From contig JAVHLP010000014.1 in assembly GCA_031082145.1 (NCBI GenBank), forward strand, positions 1 through 43,882: a stretch of DNA of 43,882 nucleotides, in the 5' to 3' direction. A model generated the notes under the pieces. That model had not been told where the DNA came from and ran no database searches. It saw only the letters and a program-made list of their open reading frames with translations. Below are positions 27,453-34,171 of this stretch, piece after piece; within the stretch, counting starts at the first letter, position 1; every line of letters starts with the position of its first letter. Source of the DNA: a bacterium (lineage in GTDB: Bacteria; Bacillota; Sulfobacillia; UBA995). The translations under genes and the position numbers were made by a program.

Positions 27453-28109
27453 TTGATCGTCTGTGAGCGCAAGCCCATACCCGCCATCCTGGAGCACCTC
27501 GATGGCCGCCGGCGGGTGGTCATCGCCGGCTGCTCGGAATGCGTGACCGTCTGTCACGCCGGCGGCGAGAAGGAGGTAGCCCTGCTCCGGGACCTCCTCC
27601 TCCTTGCCCGCGAGGGCCTCGAGATCGAGACCCAGGTGCTCACCCGCCAGTGTGACGTTGAGTTCCTGGAAGCCCTCGACCCCCTGGTCAAGACGGCCGA
27701 CTGCGTGATCTCGATGGCCTGCGGCGTGGGCGTCCAGTTCCTGGCCGAGCGGTATCCGGCCACCTGGGTAGTGCCCGCCGTGGACACCCGCTTCGGTGGG
27801 GGTTCGCGCCAGGCCGGTATCTGGGAGGAGCGCTGCGGGTTCTGCGGCGACTGTGTGCTGCATCTGACGGGGGGCGTCTGCCCCATCATCCGGTGCTCCA
27901 AGAGCCTGCTCAACGGGCCCTGCGGCGGCTCCCAGGGCGGCAAGTGCGAGATCGACAAGGAGACCGACTGCGCCTGGCAGCTCATCCACGACCGGCTGGA
28001 AGGCCTGGGCCGGCTGGACCTGCTGGAAACCGTCCTGCCGCCCAAAGACTGGTCCCGGGCCCGGGACGGCGGGCCCCGCAAGCTGGTAAGGGAGGACGTC
28101 CAGGTATGA
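27453..28109 (+). CDS. metV: MetV, iron-sulfur/zinc partner subunit of MetF
   Basis: TTG 27453 is chosen after GGAGGGGGAAGGA (27438-27450); an in-frame ATG at 27360 lies inside flxA. The 218-residue protein is the MetV family: an N-terminal cysteine group (Cys27, Cys30, Cys34) and a C-terminal cysteine-rich zone with Cys128, Cys131, Cys134, Cys143, Cys148, Cys157, Cys165, including GPCGGSQGGKCEI. MetV binds MetF and is needed for activity of the acetogen-type methylene-tetrahydrofolate reductase, which lacks a direct NADH site. Here it is the likely docking point for the Hdr/Flx electron chain. Coupled to metF by an ATGA overlap. Confidence 0.92.
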   Translation: MIVCERKPIPAILEHLDGRRRVVIAGCSECVTVCHAGGEKEVALLRDLLLLAREGLEIETQVLTRQCDVEFLEALDPLVKTADCVISMACGVGVQFLAERYPATWVVPAVDTRFGGGSRQAGIWEERCGFCGDCVLHLTGGVCPIIRCSKSLLNGPCGGSQGGKCEIDKETDCAWQLIHDRLEGLGRLDLLETVLPPKDWSRARDGGPRKLVREDVQV

Positions 28110-29035
28110 ACCACGACACCAGTAAGCTGGAGCGACTGCTGACGCACGGCTACTTCGCGGTGACGGCCGAGGTGGGGCCGCCCCAGGGAGCCTCGGCGGC
28201 CGGCATCCGCCACCACGCCGAACTGCTCAAGGACGTCTCCGACGGTCAGAACCTGACCGACAACCAGACCGCCATCGTCCGGCTCTCCAGCATCGCCGCC
28301 GCGGTGCACGTCCTGGCCGCCGGAGGGGAGCCGATCATCCAGATGACCTGCCGCGACCGCAACCGCATCGCCATCCAGAGCGACCTGCTGGGAGCCCACA
28401 GCCTGGGCATCAAGAACTTGCTCTGCCTGACCGGCGACCACCAGTCCTTTGGCAATCACCCCTCGGCCCGCAACGTCTTCGACCTGGACTCCATCCAACT
28501 GGTGAAGATGGTACAGGATATGCACGAGCCAGGGGCCTTCCAGTGCGGCGACGCCATCGCCGAGGAGCACCGGCCCCGCTTCTTCGTGGGTGCGGCCGAG
28601 AACCCGTTCGCCGAGCCGTTCGCCTTCAGAGTCCGGCGGCTGGCGAAGAAAGTGGCCGCCGGGGCCCGGTTCATCCAGACCCAGGCCATCTTTGACGTCC
28701 CCAAGTTCGCCCGCTGGATGGAGATGGTCCGCGACGCCGGGCTGGACGAGAAGGTCTACATCATGGGCGGCATCTGCCCCGCCAAGTCCTTCGGCGCCCT
28801 GCGCTACATGAGCACGGTACCCGGCATGGCCGTGCCCGAGGATCTGCTGGCCCGGATGAAGGGTGTGGAGAAGAAGAAGCAGAAGGACGAGGGCGTCCAG
28901 ATCGCCGTCGAGACTATCCAGGCCTTGCAGGAGACCAGGGGCGTGGCCGGGGTGCACGTTATGGCCATCATGTGGGAGGAGATCGTCCCCCGGATCGTGG
29001 AAGAGGCCGGCCTGCTGCCGCGGCCGGCGGCGTAA
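28106..29035 (+). CDS. metF: Methylene-tetrahydrofolate reductase, catalytic subunit
   Basis: ATG 28106 overlaps the metV stop and follows GGGAGG; upstream in-frame codons from 27893 lie inside metV. The 309-residue TIM-barrel flavoprotein reduces 5,10-methylene- to 5-methyl-tetrahydrofolate, the substrate of AcsE. Typical segments are FAVTAEVGPPQG near the N-terminus, IIQMTCRDRNRIAIQSDLL, LCLTGDH and ARFIQTQAIFD. It is the last gene of the 23-kb cluster. In Moorella a MetVF complex with Hdr and MvhD subunits has been described; here the additional subunits are larger and include an Flx module. Confidence 0.95.
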   Translation: MNHDTSKLERLLTHGYFAVTAEVGPPQGASAAGIRHHAELLKDVSDGQNLTDNQTAIVRLSSIAAAVHVLAAGGEPIIQMTCRDRNRIAIQSDLLGAHSLGIKNLLCLTGDHQSFGNHPSARNVFDLDSIQLVKMVQDMHEPGAFQCGDAIAEEHRPRFFVGAAENPFAEPFAFRVRRLAKKVAAGARFIQTQAIFDVPKFARWMEMVRDAGLDEKVYIMGGICPAKSFGALRYMSTVPGMAVPEDLLARMKGVEKKKQKDEGVQIAVETIQALQETRGVAGVHVMAIMWEEIVPRIVEEAGLLPRPAA

Positions 29036-29043
29036 GAAGGGGA

Positions 29044-29070
29044 GGGAACCGGCCCCGCCGGCCGGTTCCC
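29044..29070. terminator. Perfect inverted repeat between convergent genes
   Basis: GGGAACCGGCC (29044-29054) pairs exactly with GGCCGGTTCCC (29060-29070) around the 5-base loop CCGCC. It begins 9 bases after metF ends and stops 14 bases before the end of the minus-strand gene at 29084. There is no T-tract on either side, so it is not a textbook intrinsic terminator. The 11-bp G+C-rich stem and its position between two converging genes still make a bidirectional transcription end or transcript-stabilising hairpin the likeliest role. An imperfect copy of part of it lies at 30223. Confidence 0.65.
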
Positions 29071-29083
29071 CCGGTTCGCCTCA

Positions 29084-29866
29084 TCAGGGCGGGACCCACT
29101 CCCACCGGAAGGTGTGGCCTTCTCCGGGAACGCGCTCGGTCACCCCGTCCTCGGACCTCACCGTGACCCACGGCCGCCAGACGAACTGGCCACGCCCTCC
29201 CGCCGGGGGGCGTCCCCTAAGTCGCATCTCGAACTGCACGAGTTGCGTTTCCTGCATGTCAGAGACCTGTTGTTCTGCCTCGACCACCTCAACGTACGCC
29301 GGAAGGGAGGACAGGTCCACCTCGACGGCCAGGGGATGGGGGCGGCGGATGGCGAGGGATTTGCGCAGGAAGCCGCGGCTGGTCAGCCAGTCGGTGCCGG
29401 CGTTCATGCTCATGTCGTAGGTCAGCGTCTGCGGCGAAGCTTCAACGGCGTCGAAGACCAGCTGGACGGGGACCTGCCGCGACCCGGCCCGGGTGGTCAG
29501 GGTCATCGACCCGGCGGCCAGCAGGCCCGGACGCAAGGCGACAACCTCAACGAGGAGCAGGGCGTTCTCGCGCATCAGCCCCCACTGGGGTGGTACCGAG
29601 TGCTTGACCTCCGTCACCTTCAGGTCGGGGCTATCGAGGGCGACCGCCTCGACCGGGCGCGACAGCCGGATCCACGTCCGGTTGCCGTAGTCTGTATAGC
29701 GTACGTAGAAGTTGGTGGGCCTGCCCACCACGCAGGCCACCGAGCCCTCGAGCGGGGACGCGACCACCAGCACGTCGCGGCCCAGCAGGGGGGGCACGAA
29801 AGCGAAGACCGCCAAGGCCGCAGCCGCGATCCCGGCCCAACGTCCGACCCGGCGTTTGGTCCGCAT
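29084..29866 (-). CDS. Exported protein of unknown function with N-terminal anchor
   Basis: About 260 residues on the minus strand. The start is ATG 29866 or TTG 29872; GGAGGAGGA lies just upstream. It opens with a basic MRTKRR segment and one hydrophobic helix (WAGIAAAALAVFAFVPPLL), a signal peptide or membrane anchor. The rest is beta-rich with no cysteines or catalytic motif and ends WRPWVTVRSEDG...WEWVPP. I do not recognise a family. The segment VVGRPTNFYVRYTD resembles VVGRPARFTVRAWTE in the protein at 1-777. It converges on metF, so it is not part of the carbon-fixation operon. Confidence 0.65.
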   Translation of the reverse strand: MRTKRRVGRWAGIAAAALAVFAFVPPLLGRDVLVVASPLEGSVACVVGRPTNFYVRYTDYGNRTWIRLSRPVEAVALDSPDLKVTEVKHSVPPQWGLMRENALLLVEVVALRPGLLAAGSMTLTTRAGSRQVPVQLVFDAVEASPQTLTYDMSMNAGTDWLTSRGFLRKSLAIRRPHPLAVEVDLSSLPAYVEVVEAEQQVSDMQETQLVQFEMRLRGRPPAGGRGQFVWRPWVTVRSEDGVTERVPGEGHTFRWEWVPP

Positions 29867-29890
29867 CGCCAACGGGAATCCTCCTCCCAC

Positions 29891-30266
29891 GGCCTATAGC
29901 CAGTAGATGTGGACCCAGCGTGCACGGTGACGTAGCCCACAACCAGATGGTCCACCCAGATGGTTAGAAGACACAGCACTCCTCCTGTTATGGGTCTGGC
30001 GACAAGCGAACGGACCTGTGTTGCCAATGCACTATTCTCCCCCAGGACTGCCAGGCCCTGCCTCCAAACCGACTGGCCATCCTCCCATCCTGCTGTTCAC
30101 CGGAGTTCTACCGCTTCAAGACGAGCAGACGGCGTAGCCAGAAGGAGGTTGTGCCCATCTGACCGAAGCTCGCGTCGGGTGGGGTGGTCAACTCTCAGGC
30201 GAGCACCCTAAGTGCCAGGGACGGCCCCGTCGGCCGGTTACCCGGGTTGTCGAGAGGTTGGTGCCG
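29891..30266. other. Intergenic stretch without a convincing gene
   Basis: About 375 bases lie between the start of the minus-strand exported-protein gene and the MazG-like gene, so both upstream regions are here. It is less G+C-rich than most of the window. Several short frames are open but none has a plausible start together with a recognisable protein. The only structure I see is the imperfect repeat at 30223-30248. No clear -35/-10 pair, tRNA or riboswitch fold was found. Confidence 0.5.
30223..30248. repeat. Imperfect direct copy of the 29051-29076 sequence
   Basis: These 26 bases match 29051-29076 at 23 positions; the differences are at 30230 (T for C), 30240 (A for C) and 30244 (G for C). 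The first copy overlaps the strong hairpin after metF. The substitutions weaken the hairpin here. The two copies bracket a segment of about 1.15 kb containing the exported-protein gene and its upstream region. This may be a duplicated terminator or the boundary of an old insertion; the sequence alone does not decide. Confidence 0.55.
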
Positions 30267-30647
30267 GTGGACGACAGGCTGACCCCGGTGATAGAGTTGC
30301 GGCGGCTCGTCGAGGAGTTCGTGCGCGAGCGGAACTGGGATGGTTACCACAGTCCTAAGAATCTGGCGACGTCCATATCTATTGAGGCTGCTGAGCTAAT
30401 GGAGTTGTTCCAATGGGTGACGACTGCACAGTCCTCTTGCGTCGATGACGAAACCTTGCGCCGAGTCAAAGATGAACTGGCCGATGTACTCATCTACTGC
30501 CTGTCATTGGCCAACCGGCTCAACATCGACATCGCGGCGGCGGTTGAGACCAAGATGATGACCAACCGCACGCGCTTCCCCGCGGACGGCTTCGCCCCAC
30601 CCGGCCCCGCGTCCCGCCAGCGTCAGGAGGAGCCGGATCCCTGCTGA
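30267..30647 (+). CDS. MazG-like nucleotide pyrophosphohydrolase
   Basis: GTG 30267 is preferred (GAGAGG at 30252-30257, nine bases before); GTG 30261 and TTG 30258 are in frame and nearer. The product of about 126 residues has the all-alpha NTP pyrophosphatase pattern: EAAELMELFQW and, further on, DELADVLIYCLSLANRL, which supply the acidic Mg-binding residues. This matches the small MazG/dCTPase (RS21-C6) group that hydrolyses (d)NTPs to monophosphates, a house-cleaning role. Base composition is distinctly lower than neighbours: 62 of 120 bases in 30361-30480 are G or C. This hints at a transferred gene. The C-terminal tail is Pro-rich and probably disordered. Confidence 0.85.
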   Translation: MDDRLTPVIELRRLVEEFVRERNWDGYHSPKNLATSISIEAAELMELFQWVTTAQSSCVDDETLRRVKDELADVLIYCLSLANRLNIDIAAAVETKMMTNRTRFPADGFAPPGPASRQRQEEPDPC

Positions 30648-30682
30648 GTACCTTTCAATGCCAGCCGTTCGGGGGCAATCGA

Positions 30683-31660
30683 TTGCCGGGGTTCGTGCGT
30701 CGGCATTTCCCGGGAGTGATGATCACGGCCTTGGTCACCACGGTGGTCTGGTCGATCCAGGGACTGCTGCCCCGCGTTCTCGCCCCTAGTCTGGCGGCTC
30801 TCGTTGCCGGCTTGGCCATCGGTGCCGGGTTGGGCGTCCCGGCGGCCTGGCGGCCGGGCTTGACCTTCACCGCCCGGTCGCTTCTGAAGCTCGCCATCGT
30901 CCTGATGGGAGCCCGCCTCACTCTAAGCGATGTTGTAGCCACGGGGGGAAAGGGGCTCCTGCTAATCGTTGTCGTTGTGGGCGGCGCCCTCCTGGCCGGG
31001 CGGCTGCTGACCGCCCGCCTGGCGTTGCCACGGCGGCTGGGCCTGCTGATCAGCCTGGGGGCGGCGATCTGCGGCAACAGCGCCATAGTAGCCGCCGCCC
31101 CGGTTGTGGGGGCCCGCGAGGAGGAGGTTGCCGTCGCCGTCGCCACGACCACCCTCTTCGGCACGGCGGCGGTGTTCCTCTACCCCCTGCTGGGGTCGGT
31201 CCTGGGAATGGAGCAGGAGCTCTTCGGTACCTGGGCGGGCCTTGCCATCAACGATACCTCGCAGGTACTGGCGGCGGCTTTGGCCTACGGTGACACCGCA
31301 GGGTCCGTAGCCACCGTCGTCAAGCTCACCCGCAACTTCTTTATCCTGCCCGTCCTGCTGGGTCTCGCCGCCACCAGCCTTCACCGGGAGAAGGCCGTCC
31401 GCTGGACCTCCGTCTTCCCCTGGTTTGTCTTCGGGTTCGTCGCCGTGGTGGCTGCGGCCAGCGGAGGGTGTATTCCGGCAGCGGCCGGGGGCGTCGTCCA
31501 CGGGCTCTCCCGGTTCCTGGTCCTGATGGCCCTCGCGGCCATCGGCATGACCACCGACGTGACAACCTTGGCCGCGATCGGGCTGCGGCCCTTGCTGGGC
31601 GGTCTCGCCCTCGCCACGGCTATGGGGGCGATGAGCCTGGTCCTGCTGACGGTGTTCTGA
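30683..31660 (+). CDS. yeiH: YeiH-family (UPF0324) putative sulfate exporter
   Basis: TTG 30683 follows a GGGGG run; GTG 30695 is an alternative. The 325-residue protein has about ten hydrophobic helices and the family signatures LAIVLMGARLTLSDV, LGAAICGNSAIVAAAPVVGA and GLAINDTSQVLAAALAYG. These identify the UPF0324/YeiH group, which is often annotated as a sulfate or sulfonate exporter, though the substrate is not firmly established. It converges tail to tail with the SdpI-like gene only 10 bases away. There is no sulfur-metabolism gene beside it to support a specific role. Confidence 0.9.
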   Translation: MPGFVRRHFPGVMITALVTTVVWSIQGLLPRVLAPSLAALVAGLAIGAGLGVPAAWRPGLTFTARSLLKLAIVLMGARLTLSDVVATGGKGLLLIVVVVGGALLAGRLLTARLALPRRLGLLISLGAAICGNSAIVAAAPVVGAREEEVAVAVATTTLFGTAAVFLYPLLGSVLGMEQELFGTWAGLAINDTSQVLAAALAYGDTAGSVATVVKLTRNFFILPVLLGLAATSLHREKAVRWTSVFPWFVFGFVAVVAAASGGCIPAAAGGVVHGLSRFLVLMALAAIGMTTDVTTLAAIGLRPLLGGLALATAMGAMSLVLLTVF

Positions 31661-31670
31661 GGGCGGTTGT

Positions 31671-32294
31671 TCAGCGGCGCCGCCGGCAGAGCGAATAGGG
31701 GTAGGCGATCGAGAATCCGATCATGACCAAGAGGAAACCCAGGATCGCCACCACCACCCCCGGCTCACTCAGCACCAGCGACGCGGCGACAAGCCCCAGG
31801 CCACCGGCCGTGGCCAAGTAGCCCCCGGCCCGGTGGGTCGCCCGCCAGACGGCTTCATCTCCCAGGGTCCAGGGAGTCCTGATGCCGGCCACGTAGTTCG
31901 GCCGGAGCCGGGGCAACTGGTTGCCAACGTAGACCATGAGAAGCCCGAGAGTTACCCCTGTCCACTGCAACATGCGCAGCGGGTATCCCCGGGCGGCAGC
32001 CACCGTGCCGCCGTGGATCACCAGGAACATGATCACGAAGGCCCGGACCAGGACGGGATAGGCGCCCGGCCGTGCTGCCAGCCGCCGGTCCAGGCGGGGG
32101 AGCAAGAGAAACAGCCCGTAAAGCGCCACCGTCACCGCAATCATCCCGAAGATCGAGGCCCTGGGCCCCCAGGCATCAACTTCGCCGTGTACGTTCCAGT
32201 GACGCGGAATCGTCTCCGGTAACCGGGGGTAGACCGCGACTGTAGCCACCAGAGCAATCAGGATCAGGCCCGCGCTCACCCAGTCGAACCTCAC
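31671..32294 (-). CDS. DUF1648/SdpI-family membrane protein
   Basis: GTG 32294 is chosen because GAGGGAGGG lies seven bases upstream on the minus strand; the longer in-frame start at 32330 has no site. The 207-residue product has about six hydrophobic helices. The N-terminal helix is followed by YPRLPETIPRHWNVHGEVDAWGP, summarised by its key residues LP, IP, HW, G and D-x-W, the DUF1648 signature. Further on, NYVAGIRTPWTL is typical of SdpI-type proteins, which in Bacillus give immunity to a toxic peptide. No toxin gene is adjacent, so an immunity role is not supported here. Confidence 0.85.
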   Translation of the reverse strand: MRFDWVSAGLILIALVATVAVYPRLPETIPRHWNVHGEVDAWGPRASIFGMIAVTVALYGLFLLLPRLDRRLAARPGAYPVLVRAFVIMFLVIHGGTVAAARGYPLRMLQWTGVTLGLLMVYVGNQLPRLRPNYVAGIRTPWTLGDEAVWRATHRAGGYLATAGGLGLVAASLVLSEPGVVVAILGFLLVMIGFSIAYPYSLCRRRR

Positions 32295-32433
32295 CGCCGA
32301 TCCCTCCCTCGGTCGCAATCTAAAGTACATTGTGACCCGTCGGCCCCGCTGGCGTCAAGGCGCAAGAGGATCCCGGCCGGGACCGCTGAATATCTACCGC
32401 TGCCTGAAAGTTCTGTCTGCGAGGTGAGTCCAC

Positions 32434-33963
32434 GTGAACCTGGTCGACCTGGCGGAGGACAACATCCGGCGCTTCGGTGAGCATATACGGCTCGTCTACG
32501 AGGACCGGGAGTACTCCAACGTCCAGTTGAACGAGGACTCCCAACGACTGGCCCACGCACTGGCCGAGGCGGGGGTAAGGCCGGGCGATCGCGTCGCCTG
32601 CATTGCGCTCAACAGCCCGGAGACCTCCATCACCTACAGCGCCGTCTGGCGGATGGGAGCCGTCCTGGTCCCCATCCTCTTCCTGCTGAGTCCCACCGAG
32701 GTGGGTTTCATCCTACGCGATGCCGAGCCCCGGGTGGTGGTGGTGGACGCCCTTCTCTACCCGAGCTTTAGAGGAGCCATAGAGGGATCACCCTCGGTCC
32801 GGCGGGTGATCCTGGCCGGCGCTGACAGTGCCCCCGGCAGTACCGTGGCCTTCGGCCAGGCCCTGGCCGGGCGGCCGGCCCTCTTCCCCCGGGCCGACGT
32901 GGGAGAGGACGAGATGGCGGTGCTGCTGTATACCTCGGGGACCACCGGGCAGCCCAAGGGTGTCATGCTGTCCCACAACAACCTGTACGCCAACGCCCGG
33001 GCCGCCGCTGAAACCCAGCACTACACCCGGGAGGACGTCGCCCTGTTCATGCTCCCCCTGGCCCATTCCTATGGCCTGACTCTTATGAACGTAGGCCAGT
33101 TGTACGGCATGAAAGGCGTGCTCCTGCGCTGGTTCGACGCGGGGGAGTCGCTCCGCCTGATCGAGGAACATCGGGTGACCAACCTGGCCGGGGTGCCCAC
33201 CATGTTCCAGTTGATCCTAAGCCATCCCGACGCCGGTACCCGTGACACTTCTTCCCTGAAGCGGTGCACCTCGGGCGCGGCCCCGCTCCCGGTGGAACTC
33301 CTCCGCCGCTTCCAGGACAAGTTCGGGTGCACCATCCTGGAAGGTTACGGGCTCAGCGAGGCGGCGCCGGTAGTCACCGGCCACCGTGAGGGCCGGCCGC
33401 AGAAACCGGGGTCTATTGGGGTTCCCCTTCCGGGGGTGGAAGTGAGGATTGTCGACGATCAGGGGTGTGACTTGCCGGCCGGGGAGGTGGGCGAACTACT
33501 GGTCCGCGGCCCCAACGTTATGCTCGGCTACTACCGGATGCCCATCGAGACGGCCGAGACCTTGCGGGGAGGATGGCTCTACACCGGTGACATGGCCCGC
33601 ATGGACCCCGACGGCTATCTCTACATCGTGGAGCGCAAGAAGGACCTGATAATCCGGGGCGGTTTCAACGTCTTCCCCCGGGACGTCGAGGAGGTCATCC
33701 AGAGCCACCCGGCGGTCGCCGAGGCGGCCGTCATCGGCATCCCCGACCCCGTCCTGGGCGAGGAGTTGAAGGCCTACGTGGTGCTCACCTGTGACCAAGG
33801 GGCCACCGCCGACGACATCCACGAGCACTGCCGGTCTCGCCTGGCCCGCTTCAAGTGCCCCCGGGAGGTGGTGTTTATCACCTCCCTGCCGAAGAACGCG
33901 ATAGGGAAGGTGTTGCGGAAAGAGCTGCGGCGGATGCATGCTGAGCAGGTAGAGACGGCTTAG
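32434..33963 (+). CDS. Long-chain acyl-CoA ligase (AMP-binding family)
   Basis: GTG 32434 follows GAGGTGA. The 509-residue enzyme has all core motifs of the ANL superfamily: P-loop YTSGTTGQPKGVMLSH, EGYGLSEAAPV, YTGDMARMDPDGYLY, the hinge ERKKDLIIRGG and the catalytic Lys in LPKNAIGKVLRKEL. It should activate a carboxylic acid with ATP and join it to CoA; the FadD-like build suggests a fatty acid, but chain length cannot be read. It stands alone, divergent from the SdpI-like gene and running into the truncated gene on the opposite strand at its 3' end. Confidence 0.92.
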   Translation: MNLVDLAEDNIRRFGEHIRLVYEDREYSNVQLNEDSQRLAHALAEAGVRPGDRVACIALNSPETSITYSAVWRMGAVLVPILFLLSPTEVGFILRDAEPRVVVVDALLYPSFRGAIEGSPSVRRVILAGADSAPGSTVAFGQALAGRPALFPRADVGEDEMAVLLYTSGTTGQPKGVMLSHNNLYANARAAAETQHYTREDVALFMLPLAHSYGLTLMNVGQLYGMKGVLLRWFDAGESLRLIEEHRVTNLAGVPTMFQLILSHPDAGTRDTSSLKRCTSGAAPLPVELLRRFQDKFGCTILEGYGLSEAAPVVTGHREGRPQKPGSIGVPLPGVEVRIVDDQGCDLPAGEVGELLVRGPNVMLGYYRMPIETAETLRGGWLYTGDMARMDPDGYLYIVERKKDLIIRGGFNVFPRDVEEVIQSHPAVAEAAVIGIPDPVLGEELKAYVVLTCDQGATADDIHEHCRSRLARFKCPREVVFITSLPKNAIGKVLRKELRRMHAEQVETA

Positions 33964-34155
33964 CTGGGCCTCTACCCCGAGCAGGGGGACCACCGCGTTG
34001 TGGTCGGAGTGTTCGTGACTCACGGTCACGATGTCCGAGTGAACGCCCGGCGACCCATAGCCTATGCTGGCCGGATAGGGGTCGGTGACTACCCGCGTTC
34101 CCTCGGGCGACTCAACCAGGAACATCGCGTGGCCCAGCCAGCGGATCCGTACCAA
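33964..34155 (-). pseudogene. Truncated metallo-beta-lactamase-fold hydrolase, N-terminal fragment
   Basis: About 64 codons on the minus strand, starting at TTG 34155 with GAGGAGG upstream, encode the beginning of an MBL-fold hydrolase: RWLGHAMFLVESPEGTRVVTDPY, in key parts WLGHA, TDPY, and VTVSHEHSDHN, the HxHxDH zinc motif. Homology stops where the acyl-CoA ligase gene ends. Beyond that point the frame only reads the antisense of the ligase, so the remaining zinc ligands are missing. It follows the yhaN-like gene by 16 bases and was probably the third gene of that operon. A deletion or inversion, or an assembly join, removed the rest. Not expected to be functional. Confidence 0.65.
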
Positions 34156-34171
34156 GGCGCACGCCTCCTCC

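Noticed and set aside
27893-28105. Upstream extension of metF
   Set aside because: It overlaps metV in another frame and has no homology to MetF; ATG 28106 has a good binding site and an ATGA overlap.
29867-30027. Small minus-strand frame reading VLCLLTIWVDHLVVGYVTVH
   Set aside because: It has a purine-rich stretch before its start and a hydrophobic opening. However, it has no stop before running deep into the exported-protein gene in a different frame, so a real gene is unlikely.
30010-30168. Plus-strand peptide ending SPEFYRFKTSRRRSQKEVVPI in a frame before the MazG-like gene
   Set aside because: It ends like a basic protein C-terminus and could be a relic of a lost gene. There is no recognisable family and no start, so I do not annotate it.
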